From Candidatus Latescibacterota bacterium (GTDB taxonomy: Bacteria; Latescibacterota; UBA2968; UBA8231), in NCBI GenBank assembly GCA_022826515.1, contig JAJDUT010000068.1, positions 1-19,720 of the forward strand: a stretch of DNA of 19,720 nt, given 5' to 3'. Below, piece after piece: positions 1 through 8,900 of the stretch (position 1 is its first letter; each line of letters opens with the position of its first letter). The notes under the pieces were generated by a model. The model did not search any database, had not been told where the DNA came from, and worked only from the letters and a program-made list of their open reading frames with translations. A program made the position numbers and the translations under genes.

Positions 1-1129
1 CCACCAGCCATTGCTGAAGCGACGGCAGCCAAGGAGAAAACAACTCGATCAGCGGGGTGATCACACTGCCGCCCAAGACCACCGTCAACACCCCAGCCAC
101 GGCGATTATCGGCGCAAACGGTATGGCCAGTTCCACTTCCAACTCATTGCCAAATGGCGCGAAAGAGCCCCGCGCTGATTCTTCGTGTAGCGTCCGCACT
201 TGCCCCTTGGTCAACGGCCGACCAGCATAACACAGCACGTCTGGCCCCGGCCCGACCTCGGTGCCACAACGGTATGCACCATGCGCAGCGTAGATCGCCA
301 CACGCGGCACCATGCCCTCGCGCAACGCCGGAATGGGCAGGGCCTGTACGATGAACCGAGGGGCTACGCCCCGGATGAGCTGGTAGAGGAAGAACACCGC
401 CCAACAGACGACCCACAGCGTCAGATAGATCGGCCATTCGCCGGATGCCAAGGCCGTATAGCCGCCCAAGATGAGACCGGGCAGGGCCAACGTCAGCCGA
501 TAACGCCGGGAGACGAAGCGGTCAACCAGCAGATAGAGCACCAAGACGGCGACCACTACCTCGACAAAGGTCAGGGCCGCTCCCAGCAGGAAACTGCCCA
601 AACCCAGCACCAGCCCCACCAGACCAGCCAACTCCAAGCCCAAGTGCAGCCAGTGCGATGCGTCCAAACCCACCATGGCTTCCACCGACCGCCCCGAACG
701 CAACACCGCCCACAACACCAGCAAGACCAAACAGGTCAGCACTAAGGCGTTGAGCAGCAGGGCCCAAATCGGCGCGTTAAAGGAGGAAAGAGACGTGGAA
801 GGGAACAACGTCGGCGGCAGCACCAAGACAAACGCCCAAAACAATTTGGCGTCGCCCGCAGCCCAGAAGCCATAGATGTAGAGCACGTAACTAACGACAA
901 AACCAACCAACAAGACGAGGCCGACCTGCTCCAGTTCAACCTGTCCCCAAAGATAGAATAAACCCTGACTTATTATCCCTACGGCCACTAGGCCCCAACT
1001 AGCCCCGTTGGGAATATGGCGGAAGTGAATATCGGTATAGGTCGTATAGCAACCGCAGATGGTAATAGCACAGGCCATCGTCAGCTCCAACAAAAATACG
1101 CGACTGACATCATTGAGTAGTGCTTCCAT
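1..1129 (-). CDS. Prepilin peptidase, A24 aspartic protease family (3' end cut by window edge)
   Basis: The reading frame is open from an ATG at 1129 to the window edge (376 residues visible), so the C-terminus is missing. It is a polytopic membrane protein. The two catalytic aspartates of A24 peptidases are visible: D33 in TDIHFRHIPN and D93 in AAGDAKLF. The first Asp lies near the N-terminus, so the methyltransferase domain of PilD-type enzymes is absent. Several hydrophobic segments follow. A soluble stretch (about residues 265-335, LREGMVP then GRPLTKGQVRTLHEE) comes before another membrane segment (IPFAPIIAVAGVLTVVLGG), a layout that resembles archaeal preflagellin/PibD-type peptidases. 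Family members cleave type IV pilin-like signal peptides at the inner membrane; the substrates here are unknown. The gene is divergent from the sigma-54 activator and preceded by a sigma-54 type promoter. Family assignment is firm; the archaeal-like subtype is inference. Confidence 0.88.
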   Translation of the reverse strand, partial: MEALLNDVSRVFLLELTMACAITICGCYTTYTDIHFRHIPNGASWGLVAVGIISQGLFYLWGQVELEQVGLVLLVGFVVSYVLYIYGFWAAGDAKLFWAFVLVLPPTLFPSTSLSSFNAPIWALLLNALVLTCLVLLVLWAVLRSGRSVEAMVGLDASHWLHLGLELAGLVGLVLGLGSFLLGAALTFVEVVVAVLVLYLLVDRFVSRRYRLTLALPGLILGGYTALASGEWPIYLTLWVVCWAVFFLYQLIRGVAPRFIVQALPIPALREGMVPRVAIYAAHGAYRCGTEVGPGPDVLCYAGRPLTKGQVRTLHEESARGSFAPFGNELEVELAIPFAPIIAVAGVLTVVLGGSVITPLIELFSPWLPSLQQWLV

Positions 1130-1175
1130 TTCCGTTGGCCCTATTGTCGTGTACAGCCACCCTTACCTTTATACA

Positions 1176-1192
1176 TGCAATTATCGTGCCAA
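1176..1192 (-). promoter_or_regulatory. Sigma-54 (-24/-12) promoter of the prepilin peptidase gene
   Basis: On the minus strand the sequence reads TTGGCACGATAATTGCA. The GG (1190-1189) and GC (1178-1177) are separated by exactly 10 nt, as required for RpoN promoters, and both boxes match the consensus TGGCACG-N4-TTGCA. A start site about 12 nt downstream (near 1165) would give a leader of about 36 nt to the ATG at 1129. A sigma-54 activator is encoded divergently next door. No comparable site was seen upstream of the other genes in the window. Confidence 0.85.
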
Positions 1193-1330
1193 CAGTAGCT
1201 TATTTCTGTAATTCCTTTATAAACAATGAATTACAATCATATCCTATCTTCTATTAAATTGCCAAAATCACGCCATTTCGTGTTTTTTGCTTGCATACGG
1301 ACTTTAATCGCCTTAAATTCATAAAAAACA

Positions 1331-1380
1331 ACGATATGGATACAAATTACCATATATCGTGATAACACCATATATCGTGA
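1331..1380. promoter_or_regulatory. Putative activator binding sites: 14-bp direct repeat plus inverted partial copy
   Basis: ACCATATATCGTGA occurs twice, at 1349-1362 and 1367-1380, with an 18-bp period. An inverted, 2-bp shorter version (ACGATATGG) lies at 1331-1339. The cluster ends just before the ribosome-binding site of the activator gene (AGGAAGGG, 1384-1391) and lies about 140-190 bp upstream of the divergent sigma-54 promoter, a usual enhancer distance. It could serve both as the upstream activating sequence for the peptidase gene and as an autoregulatory operator. The repeats are seen directly; the function is inferred. Confidence 0.6.
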
Positions 1381-1399
1381 CTTAGGAAGGGTATCGTTT

Positions 1400-4300
1400 A
1401 TGCGTGATAAAACGGCTGGAGTCTGGTCGCGCTTTGCGGTCGAAGATGGATTGCCCGACGCCCACATTGAGTGCCTCTATCAAGACCGCCACGACCGAAT
1501 TTGGCTTGGTACGAGCGACCGAGGGATCGCCTGCTTCGACCATAAGACGGTTGCGACCTTTACACACCAAGACGGCCTTTCCGGCAACCGAGTGCATGGC
1601 TTCGTCGAGGATGCGGCCGGTAGGATATGGTTGGGCACCAACCGCGGCCTTACTTGGTACGATGACGAGAGGTTTCACCCGTTGGCTTCCAGTTTGTCCC
1701 ACAGTTTTCTTGGCGGTGGCTGTGCCGATGCCGAGGGTGGGGTTTGGTTTGGGCTGGAGCAGCACCCCCATGCGCCTCCTAGACTAGCGCATTGGGACGG
1801 GCAGCAGTTCAGGCTCATATCTCTGACCGATCGCGCCCCCATCCACGGCGAAAGCATCCACGCCTTAGCTATCGACACGCAGGGGATTATCTGGTGCGGT
1901 GGCCGCAGTCTGTACTCCTACGACCGCACAAGCGACATATCCCATAGACACGAAGGGGGCCCCAACGCAGAAGTGACGAGCTTGTTGCCTCGGTCAGACG
2001 GCACCCTGTGGCTGGTCACCCGTGTCGGCGTCTTTGTATTCGATGGCCAAGATTTCCGCCTGCTAGAACCCAGTCGTCAGCATCCCTTTCTCGCCATTGT
2101 GGAGGATCCGCGTTCAGAGACCATTTATCTAACCTCCTCCGAGGGCATATTGGCCTGTTGCGATGGCGAGCGCATGGATTTCGCATACCGCGGCGACCTC
2201 TCTTTCTCGCCGGGTTTGTGCGTGGACCACCTCGGGCGGCTGTGGGTGGGCACCCACGATAGGGGTCTATACTGCTACAACAGCCAACGTCTGCAAGTCT
2301 TCGGCCCGGACCAAGGGCTGCCGGCGACCCGTCTTACCTGCATCGCCCAGCGCGACACCGGCCCTTTGTGGACCAGTACCCAAGGGGACCTCGTCCGTTT
2401 CCCCCAGCAAAGCAGTGCCGAGACTATAGCCGTCCCCGAATGCGAAAAGATCGCGGCTCTATGCCTAGATCGCGACGCCCGCGTGTGGTTTGGGGGCACC
2501 GGCACGGGCCTATATCGTTATGATTACGACGGCCGACGACTGGAATTGATGCACCAACCGGAGCATTCGGCTATGGGCATTTCGGCTATTGCCATAGATG
2601 AATACGACCGGGTTTGGTTTGCCTACCAGCGCGGGGCCGGGCTCGGCTATGTCGAGGACGGGCAGGTTCACTGGTTCGAGCTGGCGACTCCCACCCAGAT
2701 TGACGTGCTCGCTTGGAGCCGCCAAGGGCATCTATGGTTGGGGTCCAACTCGGCGGACGAAAAACACGGGCTGTACCGCTTTGGCGGCACCACATGTACA
2801 AAAGTAGATGCCGGGCCTACCTGCTTGATCTTTGCCCTGTGTGAGGGAGCCGACGGGCGGCTGTGGATCGGGACCAACCAAGGATTGTGGTGTCTAAACG
2901 AGGAGCGAATCCAGCACTTCACCCGGTCCGACGGGCTGCCGTGCGATACCATCACCAGCATCATCCAAGCCCGCGACGGGCGGCTGTGGATGGGCACTGA
3001 AGGCCACGGGCTGTGTGGCTATGACTACCAAGTCTTCCAAAAAGTCGAGGTGCCTGAACTCTCCTTATGCAACACTGTCCACGATCTCGTCGAAGGCCGA
3101 GATGGGGCGCTCTATCTGGCGACCAAAGGGAACTTAGTGCGATACGCACCCCAACGCATCCCCCCGCAGGTGGCCATCGTCACCCTAGAGGCCGATGCCT
3201 CTTATGAGACCGTCATCGACCAAACGATCCACTTGTCTGAGATGGCCGATAGCGTCCGCATCCGCTTTGAGGGTACCAGTCCACTTGATTCCCCCTCCCA
3301 CCTGATCTATCGCTATCGCCTCGACGGCCTAGAGTCGGAATGGCGTCAGACGGCCGAGACTCAAGTGGAATACCCGCCGCTTCAGCCGGGGGCTTATGCG
3401 TTCTGCCTCCAAGCCGTAGATCGGGATCTGACCTATTCTGAGCAAGTTAGGGTCCAGTTTGAGATCACCGCAGACGCCCGCATGGACGTACTGCAACGCT
3501 GGTTTATAGGACAGAGCCCGGTGATACGCCAAGTGGAGGCCGATTTCCTCAAAGCGGCCGAGACGGACCTGACGGTGCTATTACTCGGCGCAACCGGCAC
3601 CGGCAAGAGCCTCGCCGCCCAAGCGATTCACGAATTGAGCGTACGCCGAGAGGCACCCTTTGTTGCCGTCAACTGCGGCCTACTGGGGCGCGAACTAATT
3701 AATAATGAGTTGTTCGGCCACGAAAAAGGAGCCTTTACCGGAGCGGATAACCGCTACCTAGGAAAATTTGAACAGGCCAATCAAGGGACCTTGTTCCTCG
3801 ATGAAATTGGCGACCTCACCCTCGACGTGCAGGCGAACTTGCTGGAAGTACTACAGGAGCAGCAGATCTACCGAGTCGGTGGCAACCAAGTCATCCCCGT
3901 TGATGTTCGCATCATCGCCGCAACCCACGAAAACCTAGAGCAGGCCGTCGCTAGGGGGACCTTTCGCGCCGATCTGTTCTACCGGCTCGAAGGGTTGCCG
4001 ATCCGTATTCCTAATCTAAAAGAACGGCCGGAAGATATTCCGCTGCTTGCCGAGTATTTTGCCACCCGGTTTGCGTCCCAACTCAAGCAGCCGGTCGCGC
4101 CCATCCGCCCCGCGGCGCTGGAAGCCCTACAAGCCTACGACTGGCCGGGCAATGTGCGTCAGTTGGAACACGCGGTTGAGCGGGCGGTCTTAGCGGCGCG
4201 GGGCGGCCCGCTTGAGCCGGATCACTTCAGCCAAAGCATGGCCAGCCCCTACCAGCGCGAAGGGGCCATTGTGCCGCTTGAAGATCACCTGCGCCAATAC

Positions 4301-4450
4301 CTAACCCGCGTGCTGGACCACACCAATGGGGTCATTTACGGCCAACGAGGAGCCGCCCGCTTGCTCGGCGTCCATCCCAACACGCTGCGCAGCCGCTTGC
4401 GGAAATTAGGCATTCCATTCCGCAAAAAGGAGCGAAAAGACGGCCCATAG
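1400..4450 (+). CDS. Sigma-54-dependent transcriptional activator with N-terminal double beta-propeller (Reg_prop) and Y_Y_Y sensor
   Basis: 1016 aa. Residues 1 to about 600 hold about 14 Reg_prop-type blades with recurring GRLWIGT-like motifs, enough for two seven-bladed propellers. Residues about 610-690 form a Y_Y_Y domain. The AAA+ module starts near 700 with Walker A GATGTGKS (730-737), the sigma-54 contact loop GAFTGA (777-782) and Walker B LFLDE (D801, E802). A Fis-type helix-turn-helix ([21 protein letters not shown]) ends the protein. There is no signal peptide or membrane segment, so sensing should be cytoplasmic, unlike Bacteroidetes hybrid two-component regulators in which the same propeller/Y_Y_Y pair is periplasmic and linked to a histidine kinase. 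AGGAAGGG, 8 nt upstream, supports the ATG start. The likely target is the divergent prepilin peptidase gene. The ligand is unknown. Confidence 0.93.
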   Translation: MRDKTAGVWSRFAVEDGLPDAHIECLYQDRHDRIWLGTSDRGIACFDHKTVATFTHQDGLSGNRVHGFVEDAAGRIWLGTNRGLTWYDDERFHPLASSLSHSFLGGGCADAEGGVWFGLEQHPHAPPRLAHWDGQQFRLISLTDRAPIHGESIHALAIDTQGIIWCGGRSLYSYDRTSDISHRHEGGPNAEVTSLLPRSDGTLWLVTRVGVFVFDGQDFRLLEPSRQHPFLAIVEDPRSETIYLTSSEGILACCDGERMDFAYRGDLSFSPGLCVDHLGRLWVGTHDRGLYCYNSQRLQVFGPDQGLPATRLTCIAQRDTGPLWTSTQGDLVRFPQQSSAETIAVPECEKIAALCLDRDARVWFGGTGTGLYRYDYDGRRLELMHQPEHSAMGISAIAIDEYDRVWFAYQRGAGLGYVEDGQVHWFELATPTQIDVLAWSRQGHLWLGSNSADEKHGLYRFGGTTCTKVDAGPTCLIFALCEGADGRLWIGTNQGLWCLNEERIQHFTRSDGLPCDTITSIIQARDGRLWMGTEGHGLCGYDYQVFQKVEVPELSLCNTVHDLVEGRDGALYLATKGNLVRYAPQRIPPQVAIVTLEADASYETVIDQTIHLSEMADSVRIRFEGTSPLDSPSHLIYRYRLDGLESEWRQTAETQVEYPPLQPGAYAFCLQAVDRDLTYSEQVRVQFEITADARMDVLQRWFIGQSPVIRQVEADFLKAAETDLTVLLLGATGTGKSLAAQAIHELSVRREAPFVAVNCGLLGRELINNELFGHEKGAFTGADNRYLGKFEQANQGTLFLDEIGDLTLDVQANLLEVLQEQQIYRVGGNQVIPVDVRIIAATHENLEQAVARGTFRADLFYRLEGLPIRIPNLKERPEDIPLLAEYFATRFASQLKQPVAPIRPAALEALQAYDWPGNVRQLEHAVERAVLAARGGPLEPDHFSQSMASPYQREGAIVPLEDHLRQYLTRVLDHTNGVIYGQRGAARLLGVHPNTLRSRLRKLGIPFRKKERKDGP

Positions 4451-4509
4451 ATCACCCAAACGTATCGAAACGCGCACTGCCGAACCGGCTCACGCCGCTG
4501 TCGGCCAAA

Positions 4510-5880
4510 CTATTCACCTTTATCAGCGTCTTCGCCGGGCTGGGCAAGGACCTGTAAGCTAACTTCGGCGAGCGCTTCCGTATTTATTTCGACATCTTCG
4601 CTGTATTGCTCGCGCAGCCGCGCGATAAAGGCGTCCATGGCCTTAGTTGCCGCCTGCTGCCTCAACAGGGTTTTGACGCTGTTATAGACCAAGGCTAGAT
4701 CCGCAACTTTGCCATCAGTGCGGGTAAACATCTCGACGTTGGCATCGTAGTACGCGCGAATGTCCTCTTCGGTGATGGGCTGCTGGCGCGCCACTTCCCT
4801 GCCCTCGGTGCGATAGAGCCACTCGACGATGAGCGCCTCGCGCTTTTGCTCCACCGGCTCGCGCACCTCGGGGTCGCGGTCGTATTGCAGCTTGCGGCCC
4901 TCCGCCATCATAATCTGCACCCCCGCCAAATTCTCGGCCGCCTTGTAGCGGGCGGCACTGTCGAGCCGAGTGTGACTCGCTGCTAGGTTGGCCCAGTACG
5001 CGGCCGTGGTCAGTTGGCCACCGCGCCAGCTAAAGAGCACTTGCTCTTCGCCATCGGGCGCGGTCAAGGCTTTTAAACCCTCGTCGTGGGCCTCTAGCTC
5101 GTATTCGCGGCGCAGGCGATGGACGTATTGTTCCATATCGTCGGCCCGCTTTTGCACGTGCGCTTTTTCTTGCAACCACTCGCGCTGGGCCGCAAAATCC
5201 ACGTGCCGCCTTTTGTCGAGTCGGAAGACGTGATAGCCTATCTGGGTCTTCACCGGATGCGGATAAAGTTGGCCCTCGTCCATCGTCCGCAGCGGTTCCA
5301 TCAACTCGGGTAGCATGTGGCCCATTTTGAACCACCCCAACTGGCCAGCCGGGCCAAAGCGCCGCTGGATGGTCTCCGTCGAATAGATGGGCACCAGCGA
5401 CTCAAACGGAGTGTCCTCTTGCAGAGCCATTAGTACTTCCAGCGCCTCTTCCTCGGTGGCGCAGACGATCTGCTGGCTCAAGACCTCAACATCGTATTCG
5501 CGCTCTTTGGCAAAAGCCCGCAACTCCTCTTCAGTTGACGTGTAATCGCCGTGCAGGGCCTCTTCCTCGTACAGTTTGTTCATTACGGCCCTTTGCTCGG
5601 TGCGCTCAACTTCGCGGGCAATGCTCGGCTCGCGGTCGAGGCCGCGGCGCAGGCCTTCGCGCACCAACAACTCGCGGGCGATCACGCCGTTGAGCAGTGA
5701 CAACTTGGCGTCCGCATTCATCTCCTCAAAGTGCTTGTAGCCCGTTTCCATCAACTTTTGCGCCCGCTCCCTAAAGTCTTCCTTTGATAGGGTGGTTTCG
5801 CCGATGCGGGCGACGTAAGTAGGCTCAGGTTCTGTCCCACAAGCCACGAGTGCGATCAGGACGATTGCTCTCAACTTCAT
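4510..5880 (-). CDS. Parvulin-type peptidyl-prolyl cis-trans isomerase lipoprotein (SurA/PrsA-like)
   Basis: 456 aa from the ATG at 5880. This start gives a lipoprotein signal with lipobox LVAC (C14) and has GGAGA at 5891-5895, 10 nt upstream; a longer in-frame start at 5925 would hide the signal inside the protein and overlap the upstream gene. An N-terminal chaperone-like helical region precedes a PpiC rotamase domain at about residues 133-225, with the hallmark GPAGQLGWFKMGHMLPE and GYHVFRLDKRR segments. The C-terminal half is helical and may be a second chaperone region. Family members assist folding of exported proteins in the periplasm. It is the last gene of the TPR-CRTAC1-PPIase operon, 16 nt after the CRTAC1 stop, so the neighbouring repeat protein is a plausible client. 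Outer-membrane versus inner-membrane anchoring cannot be decided. Confidence 0.88.
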   Translation of the reverse strand: MKLRAIVLIALVACGTEPEPTYVARIGETTLSKEDFRERAQKLMETGYKHFEEMNADAKLSLLNGVIARELLVREGLRRGLDREPSIAREVERTEQRAVMNKLYEEEALHGDYTSTEEELRAFAKEREYDVEVLSQQIVCATEEEALEVLMALQEDTPFESLVPIYSTETIQRRFGPAGQLGWFKMGHMLPELMEPLRTMDEGQLYPHPVKTQIGYHVFRLDKRRHVDFAAQREWLQEKAHVQKRADDMEQYVHRLRREYELEAHDEGLKALTAPDGEEQVLFSWRGGQLTTAAYWANLAASHTRLDSAARYKAAENLAGVQIMMAEGRKLQYDRDPEVREPVEQKREALIVEWLYRTEGREVARQQPITEEDIRAYYDANVEMFTRTDGKVADLALVYNSVKTLLRQQAATKAMDAFIARLREQYSEDVEINTEALAEVSLQVLAQPGEDADKGE

Positions 5881-5896
5881 ACGACAAATTTCTCCG

Positions 5897-7528
5897 TTAT
5901 TTTTTTGTAGTTTCCTCAATGACAATGTGTTGATTAGCCGCCACGTTTAAAAGGGTCTGTACCACACCGCTGGGCCAAAAAACTTGCAGTGAATCTACTT
6001 GGGTATGGCGGCCCAAGCCCAGCGTTAAGCGTACGTCGCTGCTGCCCATGTATCCGTAGCTGCGGCGAATTTCGCGCTTTTGCACGAGGTCGCCCGCCAC
6101 AGCCCGAATTTTGGTGCCGAGCCCGTCGCGATTGCTTTGGGTGCCTACAGCTTCGACCGTCAGGTAATTATGACCGCTGTGATCGTTGCGCAACAAGGTG
6201 CAGTGGGGCGCGTCCGAATCCGACACGAAGATATCGACATCGCCGTCGTTGTCGTAATCGCCCAACGCGGCACCGTGGCTGACGCGCGCGACGAGCATCC
6301 CCGGGCCGCTAGTGTTGCTTACGTCGGCAAAGGTGCCATCGCCCTGATTGCGGAATAACTGGTTTTGCTGCGGATAGGTCGTATCCGGGTCGAACTCGCG
6401 CACGTTTTCATCGAGATGGCCGTTGGTGACGAAGACGTCGAGGAAGCCGTCGTTGTCGCTGTCGAAAAAGACCGCGGCCATGCCCAAGTAGGGCACGCTC
6501 GGCGCGCCGAGATGGGCGGCAAACGTCAGGTCGCTGAAAAAGCCGCCGCCGTCGTTGTGGTAGAGCGTATTGGGCAACCACTGGAAGGTAGCGAGGATGA
6601 TGTCGAGCCGGCCGTCGTTGTCGTAGTCGCCGAAGTCCGCGCCCATCGCGGACTCAGCGTACCCCTCCTCGTTGTACGCCACCCCGGCGATGATGCCGTG
6701 CTCTGCAAAGGTGCCGTCGCCGTTGTTGAGGAAGAGGAAATTGGGCTGCCGGTCGTTGGCAATAAATAGGTCCGGGTCGCCATCGTCGTCGCAGTCGCCA
6801 AACACCGCGGCCAGTTGTCGCCCCTCATTGCTGAACAAGCCCGCCGCGCGCGTCGCATTGGCAAACGCGAGGTCGCCGTCGTTGCGGTAGAGCACTCCAG
6901 ACTGGCCGGGGTATGCGAGGGGGCCACAGATGGAACGCGCCGCGCCTGTAAAGCACTCCTTGTTCGCGTCCAAATCGAACTCCATGTAATTGGCCACGTA
7001 GAGGTCCAAGTCGCCATCGCGGTCGTAGTCGGCAAAGGCCGCATGCGATCCCCAACCCGGATCGCCGAGGCCGGTGCGGTCCGTCATATCGGCAAAGGTA
7101 CCGCCATGACCCTCGTTGTGATAGAAGACGTTGGGTCCGTAGTTGGTCACGTACAGATCGGGATTGCCGTCGCTATCCACGTCGCCGACCGCGGCCCCCA
7201 TGCCGTACCCTGAATCGCCAGTCTGCATCGCCCCCGTAACATCCGCGAAGGTGCCGTCGCCCTCATTCCGGTAGTGGGCATTGCTACCGGGCGGACCGTC
7301 ATAGCCCGGCAGGGCCGTGCCGTTGACGATGTACAGGTCGAGGAAGCCGTCGCCATCGGCGTCGAAGAACGCCGCGCCCGAGCCGATAGCTTCAGGCATA
7401 TACTTCCGGCCGCTCGCACCGTTTACATAGCGGAAGTCAATGCCGGCGGCGCGGGTCACCTCGACGAAGTGGGGGGCGGACTGGGCGCTGACGCTAACTG
7501 CCACTAATGCGAGGAGTAGCAAGACCAC
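5897..7528 (-). CDS. CRTAC1-family secreted protein: seven FG-GAP/VCBS calcium-type repeats plus ASPIC/UnbV domain
   Basis: 543 aa from a GTG at 7528, supported by AGGA at 7535-7538 (6 nt spacing) and a 2-nt gap after the TPR gene. A hydrophobic signal with likely cleavage after VSA (residue 15) opens the protein, although the n-region has no basic residue. Seven Asp-rich loops of the D-x-D-x-DG-x-x-D type (for example DADGDGFLDLY, DYDRDGDLDLY, DSDNDGFLDVF) fit a seven-bladed integrin-alpha-like propeller binding Ca2+. The C-terminus (about residues 460-540: NRDGLGTKIRAV, SSDVRLTLGLG, VDSLQVFWPSG) is an ASPIC/UnbV domain. The biochemical role of the family in bacteria is not established; an extracellular or periplasmic binding role is inferred. 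A paralogue lies at 14687-16273. Confidence 0.9.
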   Translation of the reverse strand: MVLLLLALVAVSVSAQSAPHFVEVTRAAGIDFRYVNGASGRKYMPEAIGSGAAFFDADGDGFLDLYIVNGTALPGYDGPPGSNAHYRNEGDGTFADVTGAMQTGDSGYGMGAAVGDVDSDGNPDLYVTNYGPNVFYHNEGHGGTFADMTDRTGLGDPGWGSHAAFADYDRDGDLDLYVANYMEFDLDANKECFTGAARSICGPLAYPGQSGVLYRNDGDLAFANATRAAGLFSNEGRQLAAVFGDCDDDGDPDLFIANDRQPNFLFLNNGDGTFAEHGIIAGVAYNEEGYAESAMGADFGDYDNDGRLDIILATFQWLPNTLYHNDGGGFFSDLTFAAHLGAPSVPYLGMAAVFFDSDNDGFLDVFVTNGHLDENVREFDPDTTYPQQNQLFRNQGDGTFADVSNTSGPGMLVARVSHGAALGDYDNDGDVDIFVSDSDAPHCTLLRNDHSGHNYLTVEAVGTQSNRDGLGTKIRAVAGDLVQKREIRRSYGYMGSSDVRLTLGLGRHTQVDSLQVFWPSGVVQTLLNVAANQHIVIEETTKK

Positions 7529-7530
7529 GG

Positions 7531-8733
7531 TTAGTCCTGCGTTTGGTTTGCAGCGTTGAACTTGCGGGCGAGAGCTGCGCCGCGCCGTAAGCGGGCGTTG
7601 TCCGGCTCAAAGCGCAAGCCCCGCTCATAGCTCGCCAACGCTTGGGCAAATGCTTCTTGCATCATCAGCGCATTGCCGAGCGCGAGATGCGCGAGCACAT
7701 ACGTGGAGTCAGCGCGCAGGGCTTGGCGGAACAGGGACATAGCCTCGGCCACTTGGCGACGGCGCAAATACAGGTTGCCCAAGTTGTGGTACGAGGGTGC
7801 GAAATTGGGGTTGCGGTCCAGGGCCTGCAAATAGTACAGGCGCGCTTCTTCGTACTGTCCGCGCTGTCCGTATAGCGCACCTATCTTATGGTACAGCTCG
7901 GCCTTATCGGGCGTCCGAGCCAAAGTAGTGCGCAGGCCGACGAGGAGCTTTTCCTGCTTTTCCAGTTCGTTGTACAGAGCCAATTGGCGTCGTCCTTCTT
8001 CCTGCTGCCCACTGCGCAACAGGGCATTGCCGAGATTGAAGCGAGCCCGCGCAAAGAGCGAATCAAGCGCCACGGCGCGCTGCAATTCAACGATGGCCGC
8101 GGCGTATTCGCGGCGCTTGTACAAGGCCGTGCCGAGGCCATGATGGTACTTGGCCACGGTCGAATCGGCGGCTATGGCTCGGGCATACGCCGCTTCGGCC
8201 GCAGTGTAGTCGTTGAGCTTAAGATGGGCCTCGCCGAGATTGTACCATGCCTCGCTGTAGTCGTCTTGCAGGGCGACGGCGCGGCCATACGCGGCAATGG
8301 CCTGCTCGTACTGAGCTTGGCGAAAGTACAGCAGCCCGAGCGCCATCTGCGCCCAAGCGTAATCCGGGGTCGCGCGCGTGACTTCCTCTAACAGGGCGAG
8401 GGCCTCGGCATGGCGATTGAGGCGAGTCAGCACGATGGCCTGTTCGGTTTGCGCCTTGGCGTAGTCAGGTTGCAGCGCGATGGCCTGTTCATAGGCTGCT
8501 AGAGCCTCGGTCAGCTTGTTGTCGCGTGCATAGGCGTCGGCCAGATTGCGATGGGCTACCGCAGAGTTGGGATCGCGTTCTACGGCGCGCTTCGCGGCTT
8601 CTATGGCGGCCGCATAGGGGCCTTGGTGCAGGCGACTTGCGGGTGCCGCATCGGTTGGGCGCGGTTGGCGGTCGTTGGGAGGTTCCTGACAGGCGACGAG
8701 TGCTAGGATCGACAGGTAGCAGAGTAGGGGCAT
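7531..8733 (-). CDS. TPR-repeat lipoprotein, first gene of the CRTAC1 operon
   Basis: 400 aa from the ATG at 8733. A TTG at 8766 is in frame, but it would bury the signal and leave only a few nucleotides of leader after the predicted promoter, so the ATG is preferred even though no clear Shine-Dalgarno is visible. The signal ends in lipobox LVAC. At least nine tetratricopeptide repeats follow (for example AHRNLADAYARDNKLTEALA and AWYNLGEAHLKLNDYTAAEA), interrupted near the middle by a helical linker (QLALYNELEKQEKLLVGL). TPR superhelices bind protein partners; the CRTAC1 protein encoded 2 nt downstream is the obvious candidate. The same TPR-linker-TPR plan, including an LYGQR motif after the linker, is seen in the paralogue at 13488-14690. 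Confidence 0.88.
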   Translation of the reverse strand: MPLLCYLSILALVACQEPPNDRQPRPTDAAPASRLHQGPYAAAIEAAKRAVERDPNSAVAHRNLADAYARDNKLTEALAAYEQAIALQPDYAKAQTEQAIVLTRLNRHAEALALLEEVTRATPDYAWAQMALGLLYFRQAQYEQAIAAYGRAVALQDDYSEAWYNLGEAHLKLNDYTAAEAAYARAIAADSTVAKYHHGLGTALYKRREYAAAIVELQRAVALDSLFARARFNLGNALLRSGQQEEGRRQLALYNELEKQEKLLVGLRTTLARTPDKAELYHKIGALYGQRGQYEEARLYYLQALDRNPNFAPSYHNLGNLYLRRRQVAEAMSLFRQALRADSTYVLAHLALGNALMMQEAFAQALASYERGLRFEPDNARLRRGAALARKFNAANQTQD

Positions 8734-8775
8734 ATTGAGGGTGGAGTATTCAATTTCAGGTCTCAACTGCGTTTA

Positions 8776-8804
8776 AGTATGCCTCTTCGTCGTATCCGTG
8801 TCCA
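8776..8804 (-). promoter_or_regulatory. Sigma-70-like promoter for the TPR-CRTAC1-PPIase operon
   Basis: On the minus strand a TGGACA -35 box (8804-8799) and a CATACT -10 box (8781-8776) are separated by exactly 17 nt. They match the consensus at 5/6 and 4/6 positions. Initiation near 8769 would leave a leader of about 36 nt to the ATG at 8733. This is a prediction from sequence only. Confidence 0.45.
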
Positions 8805-8900
8805 CTTCGGCACCCAATCTGCCGACGCCGTATGGCCGATTTCAAATGAATTGAATGTGCATCAGAAACCATCATGGCTATCCTCATCATCCATCCTGCG

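Noticed and set aside
200..745. 181-codon plus-strand frame near the left edge
   Set aside because: The minus strand is one uninterrupted prepilin peptidase frame with both catalytic aspartates. The plus frame is low-complexity Gln/His-rich shadow.
1291..1319. TTGCAT / TAAATT as a sigma-70 promoter for the sigma-54 activator
   Set aside because: The spacing is 17 nt but the boxes match only 3/6 and 4/6 in an AT-rich region, so it is likely chance; the start of the activator transcript remains unknown.
4482..4504. GCCGA...TCGGC hairpin between the convergent activator and PPIase genes
   Set aside because: A 5-bp stem with a loop of about 13 nt and no T-tract is too weak to call a terminator.
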